Shown: positions 49,779 to 62,302 of the stretch, piece after piece | How the letters are laid out: every line of letters begins with the position of its first letter | Position numbering within the stretch: the stretch's first letter is position 1 | DNA from: Ziziphus jujuba | Lineage: Eukaryota; Streptophyta; Magnoliopsida; Rosales; Rhamnaceae | NCBI RefSeq assembly: GCF_031755915.1 | Contig: NC_083383.1 | Coordinates: 20,573,001-20,637,000 of the forward strand | DNA: 64,000 bases | Reading direction: 5' to 3' | The notes under the pieces: generated by a model | The model's input: only the letters and a program-made list of their open reading frames with translations | Database searches by the model: none | Told to the model about the DNA's origin: nothing | Program-made: the position numbers and the translations under genes

Positions 49779-52700
49779 CTAATTAAAACCAGATGGACAA
49801 AAGGGTAGAATGGGAAGAAATGCTGGAGTATATGAAGCAAAAGGGAATAATTATTCGATGAAGGTAATCTAAGAATTAAAAGCAAAAAATCACTCTTGGA
49901 AAAGTGGCTGATTATATAAAATCGAATTGGGTGCATTTAAAAGTTCCCTGTGATTAAAATTGTGCTCATTTTACAAGGAATAAAAGAAAAATTACTTAAT
50001 AGTCAATAATCCCCTCTCGAAAAAAAAGAAAGTCAAATTATCATTTTCCTAAGTTTTGCGTTCAAAATGTAGGGCCGTATGATCGAGTCTAATCTCAGCC
50101 CATTAAAAACTTTACAGATCTTAAAGCCAATCCTGGCCCATTCTGAGCCTCTACACACGCTCCTAAGAGATGGGCCCACATTCTTTTCCACACGCAATAA
50201 TTTAAAAAGATCCAGATGGGAAATTGTAGTCCATAAAAGTGGATAATGAATGCATTTGAATGAAGAGGATGAATATTGACCCCCAAAAAAAAAAAAAAAA
50301 AAAAAAATCAAAGTAAAAAATACTTTTTTTTTTTTTTTTCTGACAAAAAGGTTAAAAACACATTGAAATTTGGTTTTAGTCATGAGAGAATAATTATAAG
50401 GCACCTTGACCTTAAAAAAGGTACTGGTTAATAAAAAATAATTTGTGGACAAAAAAAAAGAATTTGGATAAGTGGGTGCAATGCCAAAAAAGTGCAAAGG
50501 GAAATAAAGATACGATTACCTAACTTTCCATGAGCTAAAAGACATGATAGCACCGCTCCTCTCCCATTACCTAATTTCCCACCTTTATATTACCGACATT
50601 TTTGGATATTACATAATACTTGTGAAGGGTATGTTGGAATATGAAGATAATTTTTTTTTTTCAAAAGAAATAAAATAAATCTTTTGGTTCATTGCCAATA
50701 AATAAATAAATAAATCACGATTGAGATCGCAGTCGAACTGGTAAGTGCCATATTTTTTTATCTTTTTATATTCAGATTTCAATCTGTGATAACACGGCAA
50801 TGCCAATAATTAAAAAAAGAAAATCTATTAAAATCACCTATTGTTTACTAATAAATACTAAAAAAACAAATAAATAAATAAATCTTTTAATTAGAGAATA
50901 ACCTGTGTTCACTACATCATCATGCAAATTGCTAAAACACTCTACTCATAAAAGCAGGATTTCGATTCATCCAAAAACACAAAATGTGGGTCTTTGAACC
51001 ATAAAAGATCACTATTGGGCTTCTACTCTTCTTCTTCTTTTCTTTTTCTGTCTTTTATTTTTTTAAAAATTTTTTTAAGATGAAATTTCATTATCAAACT
51101 TTAAATCATAAATCTAGAGGTTAGCAAAAGTGGTCATTGCGAACTTTATTATTCTAAAAGGACTCTTTTGGAGTGTTGAGCTTTTACTTATGAAAAAAAA
51201 AAAAAAAAAAACTTATATACAACTGTTATATAGGTAATATGGTATAATGGATCATTTATAATTAAACATTTAAAAATCATTTTGTAAACTTATATACTTT
51301 ATTTTATTTGATAATGTACAAAATTATAGGTTATTCAGTTTTACATGAATGGAAGTTACATGAATAATGCAGCATAACCGTTATATGCAAATTTGTCTCC
51401 TTATTATTATCATATTTTTACCTGCAAAATGATTAAAATATGACCATTTGGTGTAGTTAAAGGAAGACTCTTCTTCAAATTTTCTTTAAACACAACCTAG
51501 CTATTTGGATATCAATTCTCTCCACGTTTGGTACAAATGCATGACAAATATTTCGACTGGGAAAAAAAAAAAAAAAATCAGAGATTTTGATACAGTAGTA
51601 ATTCCACAGGAGCAATTTCTGTCGGTATTGACCTGGTTGGAAGGCTTGCCGGTACCATTAAGGGAGCGAAAGGTTCTGCTTTCCTTTTTATCTAGCTTTA
51701 GCCTTTACAATGGAAGAAAACACTGTACCAGTAAGATGCCTACTTAACACAGGAGCGTTTTCTTGCTCACTTGACTTATACAGCAAATTAAGCCAGGCAA
51801 CAATGAAAAGGGTTGATTTCAAATTGTTTTCGATTTTTGGCTTTCAAATTTTTTTTAATTTTTACTTTAATTATTTGTAATTGGTTTGTGTTTTAAATAG
51901 TATGTAGTCACACTTTTCACCCAAATACAAGATTAAAGAAACTTATACAAGATTAAAAATAATAATAATAAAACCATTTCATATATGGTGAATAAATAAT
52001 ATATATATTGGTGAATAAATTCCTTTTTGTATTGTTTATGAAATGAGATTCATTATGGTAATTACTTTTCTTTTTGTCGTTAAAATAGTAATTCATTTTC
52101 AATGTATTTTTAATCTTTTAAATTAAAAACGGAAAACCAATAACATAAAAAGGTTCAAAATTTCAAACAGATAAAGATAAATAAATAAATAAAAAGAGAG
52201 GGGGAGGGGGCGGTTATACTAATGAAGTCCAAAATCATTTCTTAGTTTTATTCTTTTTTTTTTTAAGGAAAAAAAAAAAAAAACCAATACTCATTTCTCA
52301 AATGTGTAAGAAAGCTTAACAACTACTTTCAAATTTGTTTTACCGAAAAACAACTTTCAAATTTGTTACTAAACATATTTTTTTTATTTTTTTTTAATAA
52401 AAAATACATTCGATGATTTGAATGCTCCACTCGTAACCTCACAAACACATTAGAACCAAAATTTTACAATAATTAATAGTGCCTGTAAGGACAAAAAAAA
52501 TTAAATTAAATTAATAGTGCCTGTGACATGAGAATATGAAGTGACTAATACACCTATTTTATGTGGGAAAAAAAAAAAAATAGGTTGCTACATATAATTT
52601 TTCACCAGAACGAAAAGGTGTTCTGAATCATGTTTTTTTGTGTCTTTTGTTCAGGAGGACCAGCCCAAATGATTTTCTAATATTGTTTATGATTTTAATA

Positions 52701-54237
52701 AGTCCTTGTAAACTGTCAAGTTTATCAAGCTGAAAAGACAAAAAGTAAAATGTGGGTAGTTTAGTGGTTGGACAGCGGAGACTATCGTGGTTTCCATTGA
52801 CAGCTGGATCTTGTTGTTTCCATCATCAATGATATTTCAGAGTAATCAACCATGAAGGTTTAGTTTGGTATTCGTTTTAAAAAACTTAATTTTATTTGTT
52901 ATAGAAAAAATCTCTGAAAATAATTATTAAGTATTTGATAAATTATTATTTTATAATTATTGTATATTTCAAAATTAATATTTGAATGTTTGATTGATAA
53001 ATAATAATATTTAATTGCAATTATGGTTTATAATTATTAAGAAATATATTATTTATTATCATATTTTTATTTAAAATATTATATTTTTATTATTATGCAA
53101 TAACATATATTATTGAATGTTTAATATAATTTTTTTCATTACAATTATGGTAAATGTTGATAAAAAACCATAGTACATGAAATTAAAAAAATGACAAAAA
53201 ATATTCATCATAAAGTTGTTCAATAGAATTCCAATAAAGATGTTTTTGGTATAACTGATGAAAATAAAACTTTAATATGTAGAATTTTATATAATAGATA
53301 TTTTTGAAAAAAAAATTTTATTAAAAAATTAATGAGTGTTTAACTGTAAATAAAAAAAATATATTAAATGTTTAATGAGTTTTCATATAAGCTAAAAAAT
53401 CTATATTAAATGTTCATTTAGTTTCTATAAAAGCTAAAAAAAAAGAGTTTTTATAAAAAAATATAAAATTTTGATTTTTTTTAAAACAGCTTAAAAAACT
53501 TTTTTTTTTTTTCAATAAATGCTTATTGACTTTTGCAAAACACTTTTATTTTTTTAACAAAAAAATTTTTGGCTTTCAAATAGAGTTTTTAATCCCCTAA
53601 AAAAAATTCTACCAAATAAACACTAAATTTAAAACGAAAACAACATTGACTTTTTAGTAAAGATTAAAATTAGTATTTTAATCATAAATAATTAAAAAAG
53701 ATACAATTAGAATGTCAAAACCTAATCTTTTGCTTTTTTTAAAAAACAACTGTCAAGGAATATAATTTTTATAAAATCAGAATTTTAAAATTTTGCTAAA
53801 CATTTAAAGTAGCTTTAGAATTCTTTAATAATAAAATTTGAAGCTTCAAAACCAATCCAAAACAGAGTCTAAAATCTCCTAGGTTCATTTAAACAACTTT
53901 TTTTCTTTTTTTTTTTTTTTGTAATGTTAAATAATTTTATTTATTCCCAGGAATATTGACGTTAAACCTGCGTCAACTTTTTCTTTTCTTTTTTCTTAAC
54001 TAAGAATGTCAATATATATATTATATCTTTCCATATTTACCGATTCAAAATTAAAACAATAGCTGAAACTTCTCTTTTTCATTTCTATTTACCTAATATA
54101 TATTTATTTCGTGTGTTCCAAAGAAGAATTCAATCTCTTGAGTGTTGGGAAGAGAAATAGAGTTTGAGATTGGGTCTGACGACAAAAGAAAGGTAAAAGT
54201 ACTTAAATAAAAACGAAAAAGTGTTACTGCTTAAAAG
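48756..54237. other. Long AT-rich gene-free stretch
   Basis: No gene recognised in about 5.5 kb. It holds T runs at 48760-48798, a CA repeat at 48957-48978, a run of 41 T at 49738-49778 and facing A and T runs at 50284-50340. Around 50040-50280 and 51560-51760 the base composition is more balanced but no protein similarity is visible. 52860-53640 has weak facing words (TTTAGTTTGGTATTC / TTTAGTGTTTATTTGG) that may be an old hAT-like insertion. Confidence 0.45.
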
Positions 54238-54460
54238 GCCATGGCAAGAGAAGGATTAGTTATCTTAGAAGTAATAGACCAAGATAGGGAGCCGGAGAGA
54301 TTTGCCATGCCTCCATCAAAACCAAGGATTTTTCTCTTGAGAGAGCTTGGTGGTGCAACAACTGACTATTTGATTAAGATTTGATCTTTCAATTGAGTAT
54401 AAGTCAGCAAGTATTTCCCCTCTGCCAGTTGAACCGTTAGCTTTCCCATCGTCTATTCCA

Positions 54461-54612
54461 ACTCGAAGCAGCATTTTCGTTTTATTGAAGGAAATGTGCA
54501 AGGTTATTGACCAGATCCTCAGATTGTTCCTCTAGCATGGAGTAGTTGGGATCTCTAAGGTTGCTAAGATGGCTTGGGACACAGTCACTGCCTCGAAAGG
54601 GGAAAGTGTTCT
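54461..54612 (+). pseudogene. LINE reverse-transcriptase C-terminal (zf-RVT-adjacent) fragment
   Basis: The frame reads SSIFVLLKEMCKVIDQILRL then FL, stop, HGVVGISKVAKMAWDTVTAS then KGES. This resembles the segment after the RT fingers/thumb in plant LINE polyproteins, whose usual form is an aromatic-Ser-Ser start, a conserved FLW and K-x-AW. Here the Trp of FLW is replaced by a stop. Only about 50 residues are recognisable, so this is an isolated fragment. Confidence 0.45.
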
Positions 54613-54737
54613 TTTTTGCATTTTATGGCTCACCTATAAGTAGGTTAGAAAGTTATAACGGAAGGACAACAAGGGAAATAAATTAGTGTCAATGGTCCCC
54701 CAGCATCGTGCAGGCCAGCCAAGTCTAGCGTAAATAT

Positions 54738-55020
54738 GATTTGAAAAAATAATGTCCTATTGGGTTGTGCCTACAAAGACAAGAACGTGTAAAATAACTA
54801 AAATAAACTTTTAGGACAAATTTATATCAAATCAAAACGAAAATACAGTAAAATTATAACAAAAAATATGTTCAAATGCTAAAACTATGGCATCTGGTAT
54901 TTTAACAATGATTCAAAAAAATAATGTCCTATAGGGTTGATAAATTTATATCAAATCAAACATAAAATAAAATAGAAACTATAATAAAAATATTTTCAAA
55001 TGCTAAAACTATGATATGTT
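54738..55020 (+). repeat. Imperfect tandem duplication, unit about 110-170 bp
   Basis: Copy 1 starts at 54738 (AAAAAATAATGTCCTATTGG) and copy 2 at 54910 (AAAAAAATAATGTCCTATAGG). Both contain AAATTTATATCAAATCAAA and TTCAAATGCTAAAACTATG; copy 2 lacks about 50 bp. Non-coding. Confidence 0.65.
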
Positions 55021-55328
55021 TGATAGACAAGATTGACTGAATAATAGAATAAAATACTTATTCCATTGGAATCACCAGTCTTTGGTTTGGTTATGTAACT
55101 TTGGCTTATATATTATAGGGAAAAATCATCCCTTAAGTTTAATGAATAACTATTCCTTTCTACATAGGCATGAGTACTTATTCATAATATCGGGGAATAA
55201 AATAGTGGGTTAGTTGCACCTTAGTATTCTCTAGTTTGAAGAATTTACACTTTCTATAAGATATCTATAGGCTTTGGAGGATAAAGGTAAAAAAGGGCAA
55301 TATCAATAAACTATATACTGGGTTGAAT

Positions 55329-56210
55329 TGTGCTGACTAGTGGTGAATTAGTGTGGGTAGAATAAGTGTGGATAGTATGGGGCATTGACAGGCTACTTTA
55401 CTAGCAAATGTTAATTGGTATTAATTGGTTTCTAATCCCATATTGTCAAAGTGTAGAACGATGATAATTCAAATATAAAAATACACACTTTTTTAAAAAT
55501 TGAAAAATTTCCAAAGCGGTTGGTTTCAGGATTCAAATTAACTTTAGGGATAAACATGTTCTAGTGGGAGTAATCCCAAGGTGGGTAACCTTCTGGAAAG
55601 TTTGTACAAAAATCTCATACCGTATGAAGTGCGGTAGATAAATTGAAGATAATATTTTTGGAGCAAGAAATTGATGGGATACTAGCAGTGAAATGTCATA
55701 GATGGTATAAGAACTTGTATGTAGTTGATAATGTGCCAACAAGGATGCTGAACCCCAAAAACTGTGTATTGTAAGACTTGTGATCTCTAAGGCGTCATAC
55801 AAGAAAGGGCATTATGAATGAATAATATACTAAGATAGATTGTAACGACCAATGGTAGATCAATTCAAGACTGTTAGGATAAATATGGGTAGGTGTGGGG
55901 CACTTGCATGCTATCTAATTGAAAAAAGCTACCTGATTTTTAATCCTACCTTACACAGGTGTTGAACGATGATAATTTAAATATAAAAGATAATCATTTT
56001 CTTACAAACTTAACCATTTTCTGAATGGTTGGCTTCAAGTTTCCAAAAGAACTTTAAGGTTAAATATACTCTAATAGAAGCAATTTCAAAATAGATGACT
56101 TCAAGGGAAATCTGAACAAAAATCTCATTATCATTTGAAGTGCAGTGATAAAATGTGAATAATATTAATAGAGCAATAGAGTATGGGATGCCAGTGGGTG
56201 GGGCATTACA
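55329..56210 (+). mobile_element. Cassandra-like TRIM retrotransposon with 5S-rRNA-like LTRs
   Basis: Two directly repeated, diverged LTRs of 370 bp each (55329-55698 and 55841-56210) have TG..CA ends. They flank a 142-bp non-coding interior that starts, four bases after LTR1, with TGGTATAAGAAC (55703-55714), close to the initiator-Met tRNA primer site TGGTATCAGAGC. Each LTR contains a block resembling the 3' half of plant 5S rRNA: 55537-55604 includes GGTGGGTAACCTTCTGGAAAG where 5S has GGATGGGTGACCTCCTGGGAAG. LTR2 has the same block more decayed (56049-56115). 5S-bearing LTRs with no coding interior define Cassandra TRIMs. Total length 882 bp. No convincing 5-bp target duplication was found. 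Confidence 0.7.
55537..55604 (+). other. 5S rRNA-like segment in LTR1
   Basis: Aligns by eye with the 3' two-thirds of plant 5S rRNA, including the internal control region: TTTAGGGATAAACATGTTCT for box A and GGTGGGTAACC (55580-55590) for box C. Differences are mostly transitions. It is part of a retrotransposon LTR, not a 5S gene. Confidence 0.6.
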
Positions 56211-57049
56211 CTTTGGATACTCAAATTCTAAACTTTCCAATTAAAGCTCTCAAATTTCAATTTGTTGCATTTTAGTCCAATTGAATTTTTGACAAATGGT
56301 GATAACAATTTGGAGTATTAAAATGCAATATATGTTTTTTTAATAAAGTGTCTAAATTGCAACAAATTAAAATTAGAGGGCTTAAATTGCAACAAGTTGT
56401 AATTTGATATTGGTTATTTATAAGAGAACCATTAATAATTGTTAACCAAAAAATCCAATTAGACTAAATTGCAATTGAAACCTAAGCATGTAAATTAGAA
56501 TGTTTTAAATTTGAAGACAAAAAGTGCAGCTTCTCCAAATTAAGGGTACATATACTAAAATGTAACTCCCAAAATGAGCATACACTGAAGAATTATATAA
56601 AGTGACAAGGCAGTTCTATTTACACTAATAAACTTGCTAGACACATTTCAATTTCAATGATTTTTTAATATTTTAATAGTGCCTATGGATAAATATATAC
56701 ATATATATATATATATATAATCAAGTTTAAATTAAATCTTTAATATCAAAATTAATATCATAACTATCTTTCTTAGCTCTTAGAGCGCATCAAAAGTTCA
56801 GATTTAAAATTATATTTATTAATTATGTAGCTCCGAATATAGGGTTTACTTTCCCTCAATAGAATTTTAATATATTAGTAAACTCATGTTTTACTATTTT
56901 TGAATTTTAAATCATAGTCATTGATATAATTTAAGAGCTAATAAAACATCTGATATGAAAAAAATCTAATCATATTGATGTGAGCCTAACTATATATAAA
57001 ATTATTTTATATGTATATATGTATATATATATATATATATATGGAAATT
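56211..57049. other. AT-rich intergenic DNA
   Basis: No gene recognised; TA microsatellites at about 56697-56719 and 57011-57041. The 56220-56420 part contains repeated AAATTGCAACAA words. Confidence 0.4.
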
Positions 57050-57050
57050 C

Positions 57051-57172
57051 TATGGTGAGGACGGTCTGCATGAGGACCGCAGTATTAGTGACGGTTTTTC
57101 ATAGTATTAACAATGATTTCTTAGAAAATCGTCACCAATACTGTGGTCCGCATGAGGACCGTCCGCACCATA
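57051..57172. mobile_element. Hairpin MITE inserted in a TA tract
   Basis: The left arm (57051-57100, TATGGTGAGGACGGTCTGCA then TGAGGACCGCAGTATTAGTG) and the reverse complement of the right arm (57124-57172, TATGGTGCGGACGGTCCTCA then TGCGGACCACAGTATTGGTG) are nearly complementary, leaving a loop of about 23 bases. The 122-bp element is GC-rich against its surroundings and lies between two TA microsatellites (57011-57041, 57181-57199). A transcript through it would fold into a long hairpin. Confidence 0.75.
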
Positions 57173-57199
57173 GACGGACTGTATATATATATATATATT

Positions 57200-58126
57200 A
57201 AAAACACAACAAAATACAAACCCCAAACTTTTGATTTCACATATCAGTTGCTTCATCTAGCCGTACAGTGTCCTCCCTAGTATTTCAGCCAAATATGAAA
57301 ATTCCAAAAATTTGAAACAGGGTATTTGAATTTCAGCCAAAGCTCAGCTTGGTTTGTTTGCCATGAATGTACATGTTATTCTAGATTTTACTTTGGGAAT
57401 GGATATTCAAATACCAAGTTTTAGATTCAAAGAAAAATGATTAAAGAAATGGATATTTGAATACCTTTGAACAGCTGCTGAATGGAGACAACAACAATGA
57501 GGAGGAGAGACAATTACGTAGAACACCTAACAATTTTTGTTCCACATACTTGAGGAGAAAAGAGAGAGAAGGAAATTAAAAAAATATTGTTTCTAGAACA
57601 AATATCAAAACAATATTATATAAATAAAACAAAGAATTATTGTTGATTTTTAGCAAAAAATGGAAAAACCAAACTCATGAAGGAATGAACGAATGGGTAG
57701 ATGATAGAGTGGAACACTTGAGGCTTTTTGGTTAGATCTGGTTTCTAAGAGCCCCAATCCCAAAGGCAAAGCTTGCTTTTATGATTTGATTAGTTTGTTT
57801 GTTTATTTGTCTTTTTTTATTTTATTTTTTGTGGGAAAAACCATATTGTTTTTCGAAAATTGATTGAATTGTATTTAGTTTTTTTTTCTTTTAATTTATT
57901 AAGTATTAAATAGGTATAATATGTTAGTGTAGATAACAAAAATAAATTTTAATGTGAAAGTGTGTAGAATGTAATATATTCAGTAATTTTCTAGTGTGAA
58001 TAGAAATGTACAAAGTGAAAAAATAGTTCAATTCTTTAGCATTTCACATTATCCATTTTCTAGTAGGACTCCATTTTTGTAATTATGATGGTTGGATCTC
58101 CATCTTTCTTGGTTTAGCTACACATG

Positions 58127-58162
<36 letters not shown>

Positions 58163-58438
58163 AATTATCTAATTATAATATTCTAATTTTATAAAGTCAT
58201 AATAACTTGATTGGATCAAGATGTTATATATGTATTTAATTTTTCTTTTTTTAAAATTTTCACATCTATCTTTCTCATTTAATCTCTGTTGATTTATTTT
58301 AGAAGTTTGTTCAATAAAAATCCACTTTGTTGTATCAAATAAATTTATTTTCACTTTTTCTTCTTGAAAGTGAATGATTGTGCCTTTTAATTTGTATATA
58401 TACTTTTTTTTTTTTTTTGGGGGGGGATAGGTAAGGCC
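57200..58438. other. AT-rich intergenic DNA
   Basis: No gene recognised; TA microsatellite at 58134-58159. The section 57220-57780 is more balanced in composition but has no recognisable frame. Confidence 0.4.
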
Positions 58439-58688
58439 GATTCGATAACATTTTCTAAAAACAACTTTTAATTTTAAAAAATAAAAATGGTAAATTGGCT
58501 TTCATATTTTTAGAATTTAAAAACATGTCTAGTAATGTATTTAAAAATATTTTAAGAGAATGAAAATTATAAAATCCTTAGTAAAGACTAAATATGATCT
58601 ATATCTGTATGAAAGAAAACTCCTTGTTATTGAAAATGATAAACAATATCCATATTTGTGTATAACATATATTAAATATAATATATGA

Positions 58689-58720
<32 letters not shown>

Positions 58721-59132
58721 TTTTAATTTAAAATGATAAATATTATCTATTTCTTTTAATAATTTTGTTAAGAAGTTGTTTTTGCAATGCAAGAAAAGTT
58801 TTTTACAGTTTCATAAATACTTAAATAACCCAAATACTCATAATTAATTTTTTTTTAACTTTTAATTAAAAAAATTTTAGTTACAAAAATTTTCCTTTTA
58901 CAATCAGACTTGTAAATGCTGGCGAGATACTTCTACCGTTCTACGCCGCTAAGTCTAACCTTGGCTTAGCCAATCTGCCTCCCTCCTTCTCAGTCCCATC
59001 TTGTACTATGTCATGGGATTCTTGACCAAAGCATTATAATGAAATTATTTTCATGTTTATAAAAATGGCTAATGAATGCATTTTTTATTTTAATTTGTAA
59101 AATTAAAAACCATTTTACAAAACAATACCAAA
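58439..59132. mobile_element. Possible non-autonomous TIR element
   Basis: The left end (ATTCGATAACATTTTCTAAA, AACTTTTAATTTTAAAAAAT, AAAAATGG) faces the reverse complement of the right end (TTGGTATTGTTTTGTAAAAT, GGTTTTTAATTTTACAAATT, AAAAATGC). The repeat is imperfect and AT-rich, so support is moderate. A GC-richer island at 58915-59030 lies inside. Confidence 0.35.
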
Positions 59133-59419
59133 TAGATCCCTATAAGATGCTACCGATTGATTTGATAGAATTGGATTTATTTTATTTTGATACTTATGAT
59201 ATTAGCGGTTTTGTGATTGAGGCTATCACCTATCTAATGTTGCAATTTAAATTTTTAATTTATAATTTTTCACAAAATGGGCAATGTTTGAGTTTTAACT
59301 AACAAAGTTCACGTGCAGATCATGATTCATATTAAAATATATTAAATTCTAAATATAAAGTATTTAAATGGATTCAACATAATGCATTTTTAATACCTTT
59401 TAATTTTCAAATCTTGCAC

Positions 59420-59551
59420 TTTAATACCTTTTATTTTTGTAAAAATTATTTCTTGATACTTTCATGTGTAACTCGTATGTGATAGACTTTAAAACCTTTT
59501 ATTTTTTTAAAAATGATTTTTTGATACCTAAATGTGTACCTCGTATGTGAT
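59420..59551 (+). repeat. Tandem duplication of about 66 bp
   Basis: Two consecutive copies each contain ACCTTTTATTTTT, TAAAAAT, TTCTTGATAC/TTTTTGATAC, ATGTGTAACTCGTATGTGATAG (ACCTCG in the second). Non-coding. Confidence 0.7.
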
Positions 59552-60029
59552 AGCTGTTAGTAACTTCGGTTAAAGGAGATTCATATATGATGATGATGGA
59601 GTTTCATTAGGATTAAACGTCTTGAATCTTTTGGATTTGACTATGGAAGCAAAGCAAAGGCTCTAATTTGCATGTGAAAGGAAGAAAACTAACTCTTAAA
59701 AAAAATAAAATTAAACGAGAGTATTTAATAATTTGAATATGTATGAGATTGTATATAGTTCTTTTTGCAATGCAAAAAAAACTACTTAAAGTTTTATACC
59801 AAGCATTTCCATGTTGGCATATTCAAGATCTAAATATAACCAAAGCCTCTGGCTCAGGTTTGTTTTTTTGCTTTTTTTATTGTTCTTCTTACTCTTTCTT
59901 CTTTATTAAAGTAACTTGTTCTGCATGAATATTCCTGTTATTTTGAGTGTGAATTGTCTTAAAATATTGATGTAGATAGCACTACTACTTGTATTTTCTT
60001 TTGGTGGTTTGCTGTTTGCTATCATATTC
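59552..60029. other. Flank of the copia element
   Basis: No gene recognised; T/C-rich tract at 59860-59905. Confidence 0.4.
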
Positions 60030-60226
60030 TGAGTTTTAAGCTTAGAGTAACAGGTATCCATGGCCTCTAAAGGAAAGCAGCAGTAGTAGTAAGAATTGTA
60101 TATATTATTAGTGTACTAATCATCATATAAATATATAAAGCAATGTAAAACAGATAAACATAAAAATAATAAAGCTGTACATAAGTTGTCACAGATAAGC
60201 ACAAGAGTAGAATATGATATGAGCCA
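60030..60226 (-). mobile_element. Possible 3' LTR of the copia element
   Basis: On the minus strand a purine-rich tract (GAGGGGCATAA, 60237-60227) follows the RNase H frame. The next bases are TGGCTC, with a TATA-like stretch inside and a CA at 60031-60030. The 5' LTR lies outside the window, so neither the boundary nor the 197-bp length can be confirmed. Confidence 0.3.
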
Positions 60227-62268
60227 TTATGCCCCTCGAAATTTATGCTCTTGGAAGAACACGAATTTTGGACCTGTTAGCAAAAATGAAAATCGAGGCA
60301 AAGGTTTGGTCAAGATAGCAGCCAACTGATCACTTGCAGAAACATGAGTTACCTAAAGAGTGCCAGAGTGAACCCATTGCCTGACAAAGTTGAAGTCTAC
60401 ACCAACATGCTTTATTTTTGAGTGAAAAAGTAGATTGGAACAGAGATATGTAGCCTTTAAATTGTCACAATAGAGTTTTGGTGGCGAGGAAAGGTGAACA
60501 CCAAGTTCTGTTATAAGATTCTCTACCTAACATAGTTCAGCAATGGCATTTGCAACAGTGCTATATTCAGCTTCGGTTGAAGACTTGGGGATGGACTTTT
60601 ATTTTTTTGATAAGAAATTGGATCGGGACCAAGAAAAAACAATATAGGCTATGGTTGAACTCCTATCATCTTTGTTGCCGGCCCAATCAGCATTTGAAAA
60701 GGCATAGAGGAATAGAGGTGAGGAGCGATGTAGTAAAAGACCAAGGTTATAGGTACCTTTCAAGTATCTTAAGACTCGTTTAATTTTACTCCAATGTACT
60801 TTCGTTAGCTTATGCATGAATTAGGCAAGCTTCTTGACATCAAAGGTTATATTAGGCTTAGTATAGACAAGTATAGAAGGCAGCTAACAACTTGTCCATA
60901 TTGAGTTGCACTTGATAGGTTTTGTCCATCGAAGAGGGAAAGGGAAAAGGATGATGCCATTGGTGTGGGGAACTCTCCGGAACCATTCATACTAGTTTTG
61001 TCAAGCAGGTCATTGATATATTTCTATTGGGAAAGCAATAAACCAGTAGTGGACAGTAACACTTCTACACATAAAAAGTAACAAAGTTCACTAAGATCTT
61101 TTAGAGAGAAACATCTCGAAAGAGCATGAACAAATGCTTCTTTAAACGAAGGACTATTTCCTGTAACAACAATATCATCTATTTATACCAATAAGTACAT
61201 GATGCAACCATTATGATTATAGTAAAACAAGGAAGTGTCAAATGCCGAATTTTTAAAGCCATATTGACGAAGAAAAGTTTTTAACACGATAAACCAAGCT
61301 TGGGGGGCCTATTTGAGTCCATAAAAAGCCTTCTTGAGTTTGCAAACCAACGTTCACTTGGATGAATAAACAAAACAAAGAGGTTGTGTTATGAAGACTT
61401 CCTTATCCAATATATCATGCAAAAAAGCATTATTGATGTCTAACTGGGGGATTGGCCAGTTGTTTGTAAGAGCAAGACTTAAAATAATGTGTATAGCAGC
61501 GAATTTTATCATGGGACTATATGTTTCAAAGTAATCAACACTAGGCCATTGATGAAAACCTTCCGTCGTTAGACGAGCTTTGTATCTGTTAAGGGAACCA
61601 TCTTGATTTCTCTTTATGTGAAATACCCATTTGTTACCGACAATGTTCTTATCAAGAAAATGGGGGTACTAATTCCTAGGTATTATTATTTAGAAGTGCT
61701 TGATACTCACTTTTCATGGCAGTAAACCAATTCCGATATGCCAAAGCTTTGGCAACAGTTTGTGGTTCTTTGGGGGCTACAATATTTGATTTGGTGGCCA
61801 GATAGAAATTTAGCTTGGGTTTAAAAATGTTATTGAGGGTACACATATTGTGTACTCATTTAGGAGGAGATTGGGTAGTTGATGTGGGTTGCTGAGAAAT
61901 CATGTGAGATGAGCTAACTACTACACATGAGGTTGCACATGTTCGAGTCTGTAAGCGACGTCTTCGGGTGTATTGAAGGAGAGGATATTGTAAATGAGTT
62001 GGAGTTGCTACTCGTGGGAATGTTGGATTTTGAGGAGGTAATGGAGTATCTATTGAATGCATGGAGAGAGGTTGGGTTTTAGTAGAAGTCCTAGGAATGT
62101 GGGGCTTAGTATGGAACGGTATTAAATGGTGAGGTAGATAAGACATTGGTATATATGACATGTCAGGAAATGAGTTTTTTTTTTCTTTTTTTTTTTTTAA
62201 AGAGTTATCAGTAAAAAAAAAAAAAAGTTTTAAAAGGAAAAATTGACTCGATAAATATTAGATGTCGT

Positions 62269-62269
<1 letters not shown>

Positions 62270-62299
<30 letters not shown>
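62270..62299. repeat. TA microsatellite inside the copia remnant
   Basis: About 15 TA units interrupt the copia sequence between RT and integrase. A T/A-homopolymer cluster lies just before it (62174-62226). Confidence 0.9.

Positions 62300-62302
<3 letters not shown>

Noticed and set aside
51505..51747. Small gene at 51.5-51.8 kb
   Set aside because: The open frame crosses an A run, lacks domain features, and has no convincing splice or promoter context.
52199..52213. G-quadruplex from the G runs near 52.2 kb
   Set aside because: Only two good G runs are present; four are needed.
55537..55604. Functional 5S rRNA gene
   Set aside because: Only the 3' part of 5S is present, it is diverged, and it sits inside paired LTRs.
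55533..55802. Minus-strand open frame of 89 residues
   Set aside because: Falls across LTR1 of the Cassandra-like TRIM including the 5S-like block; non-coding element.
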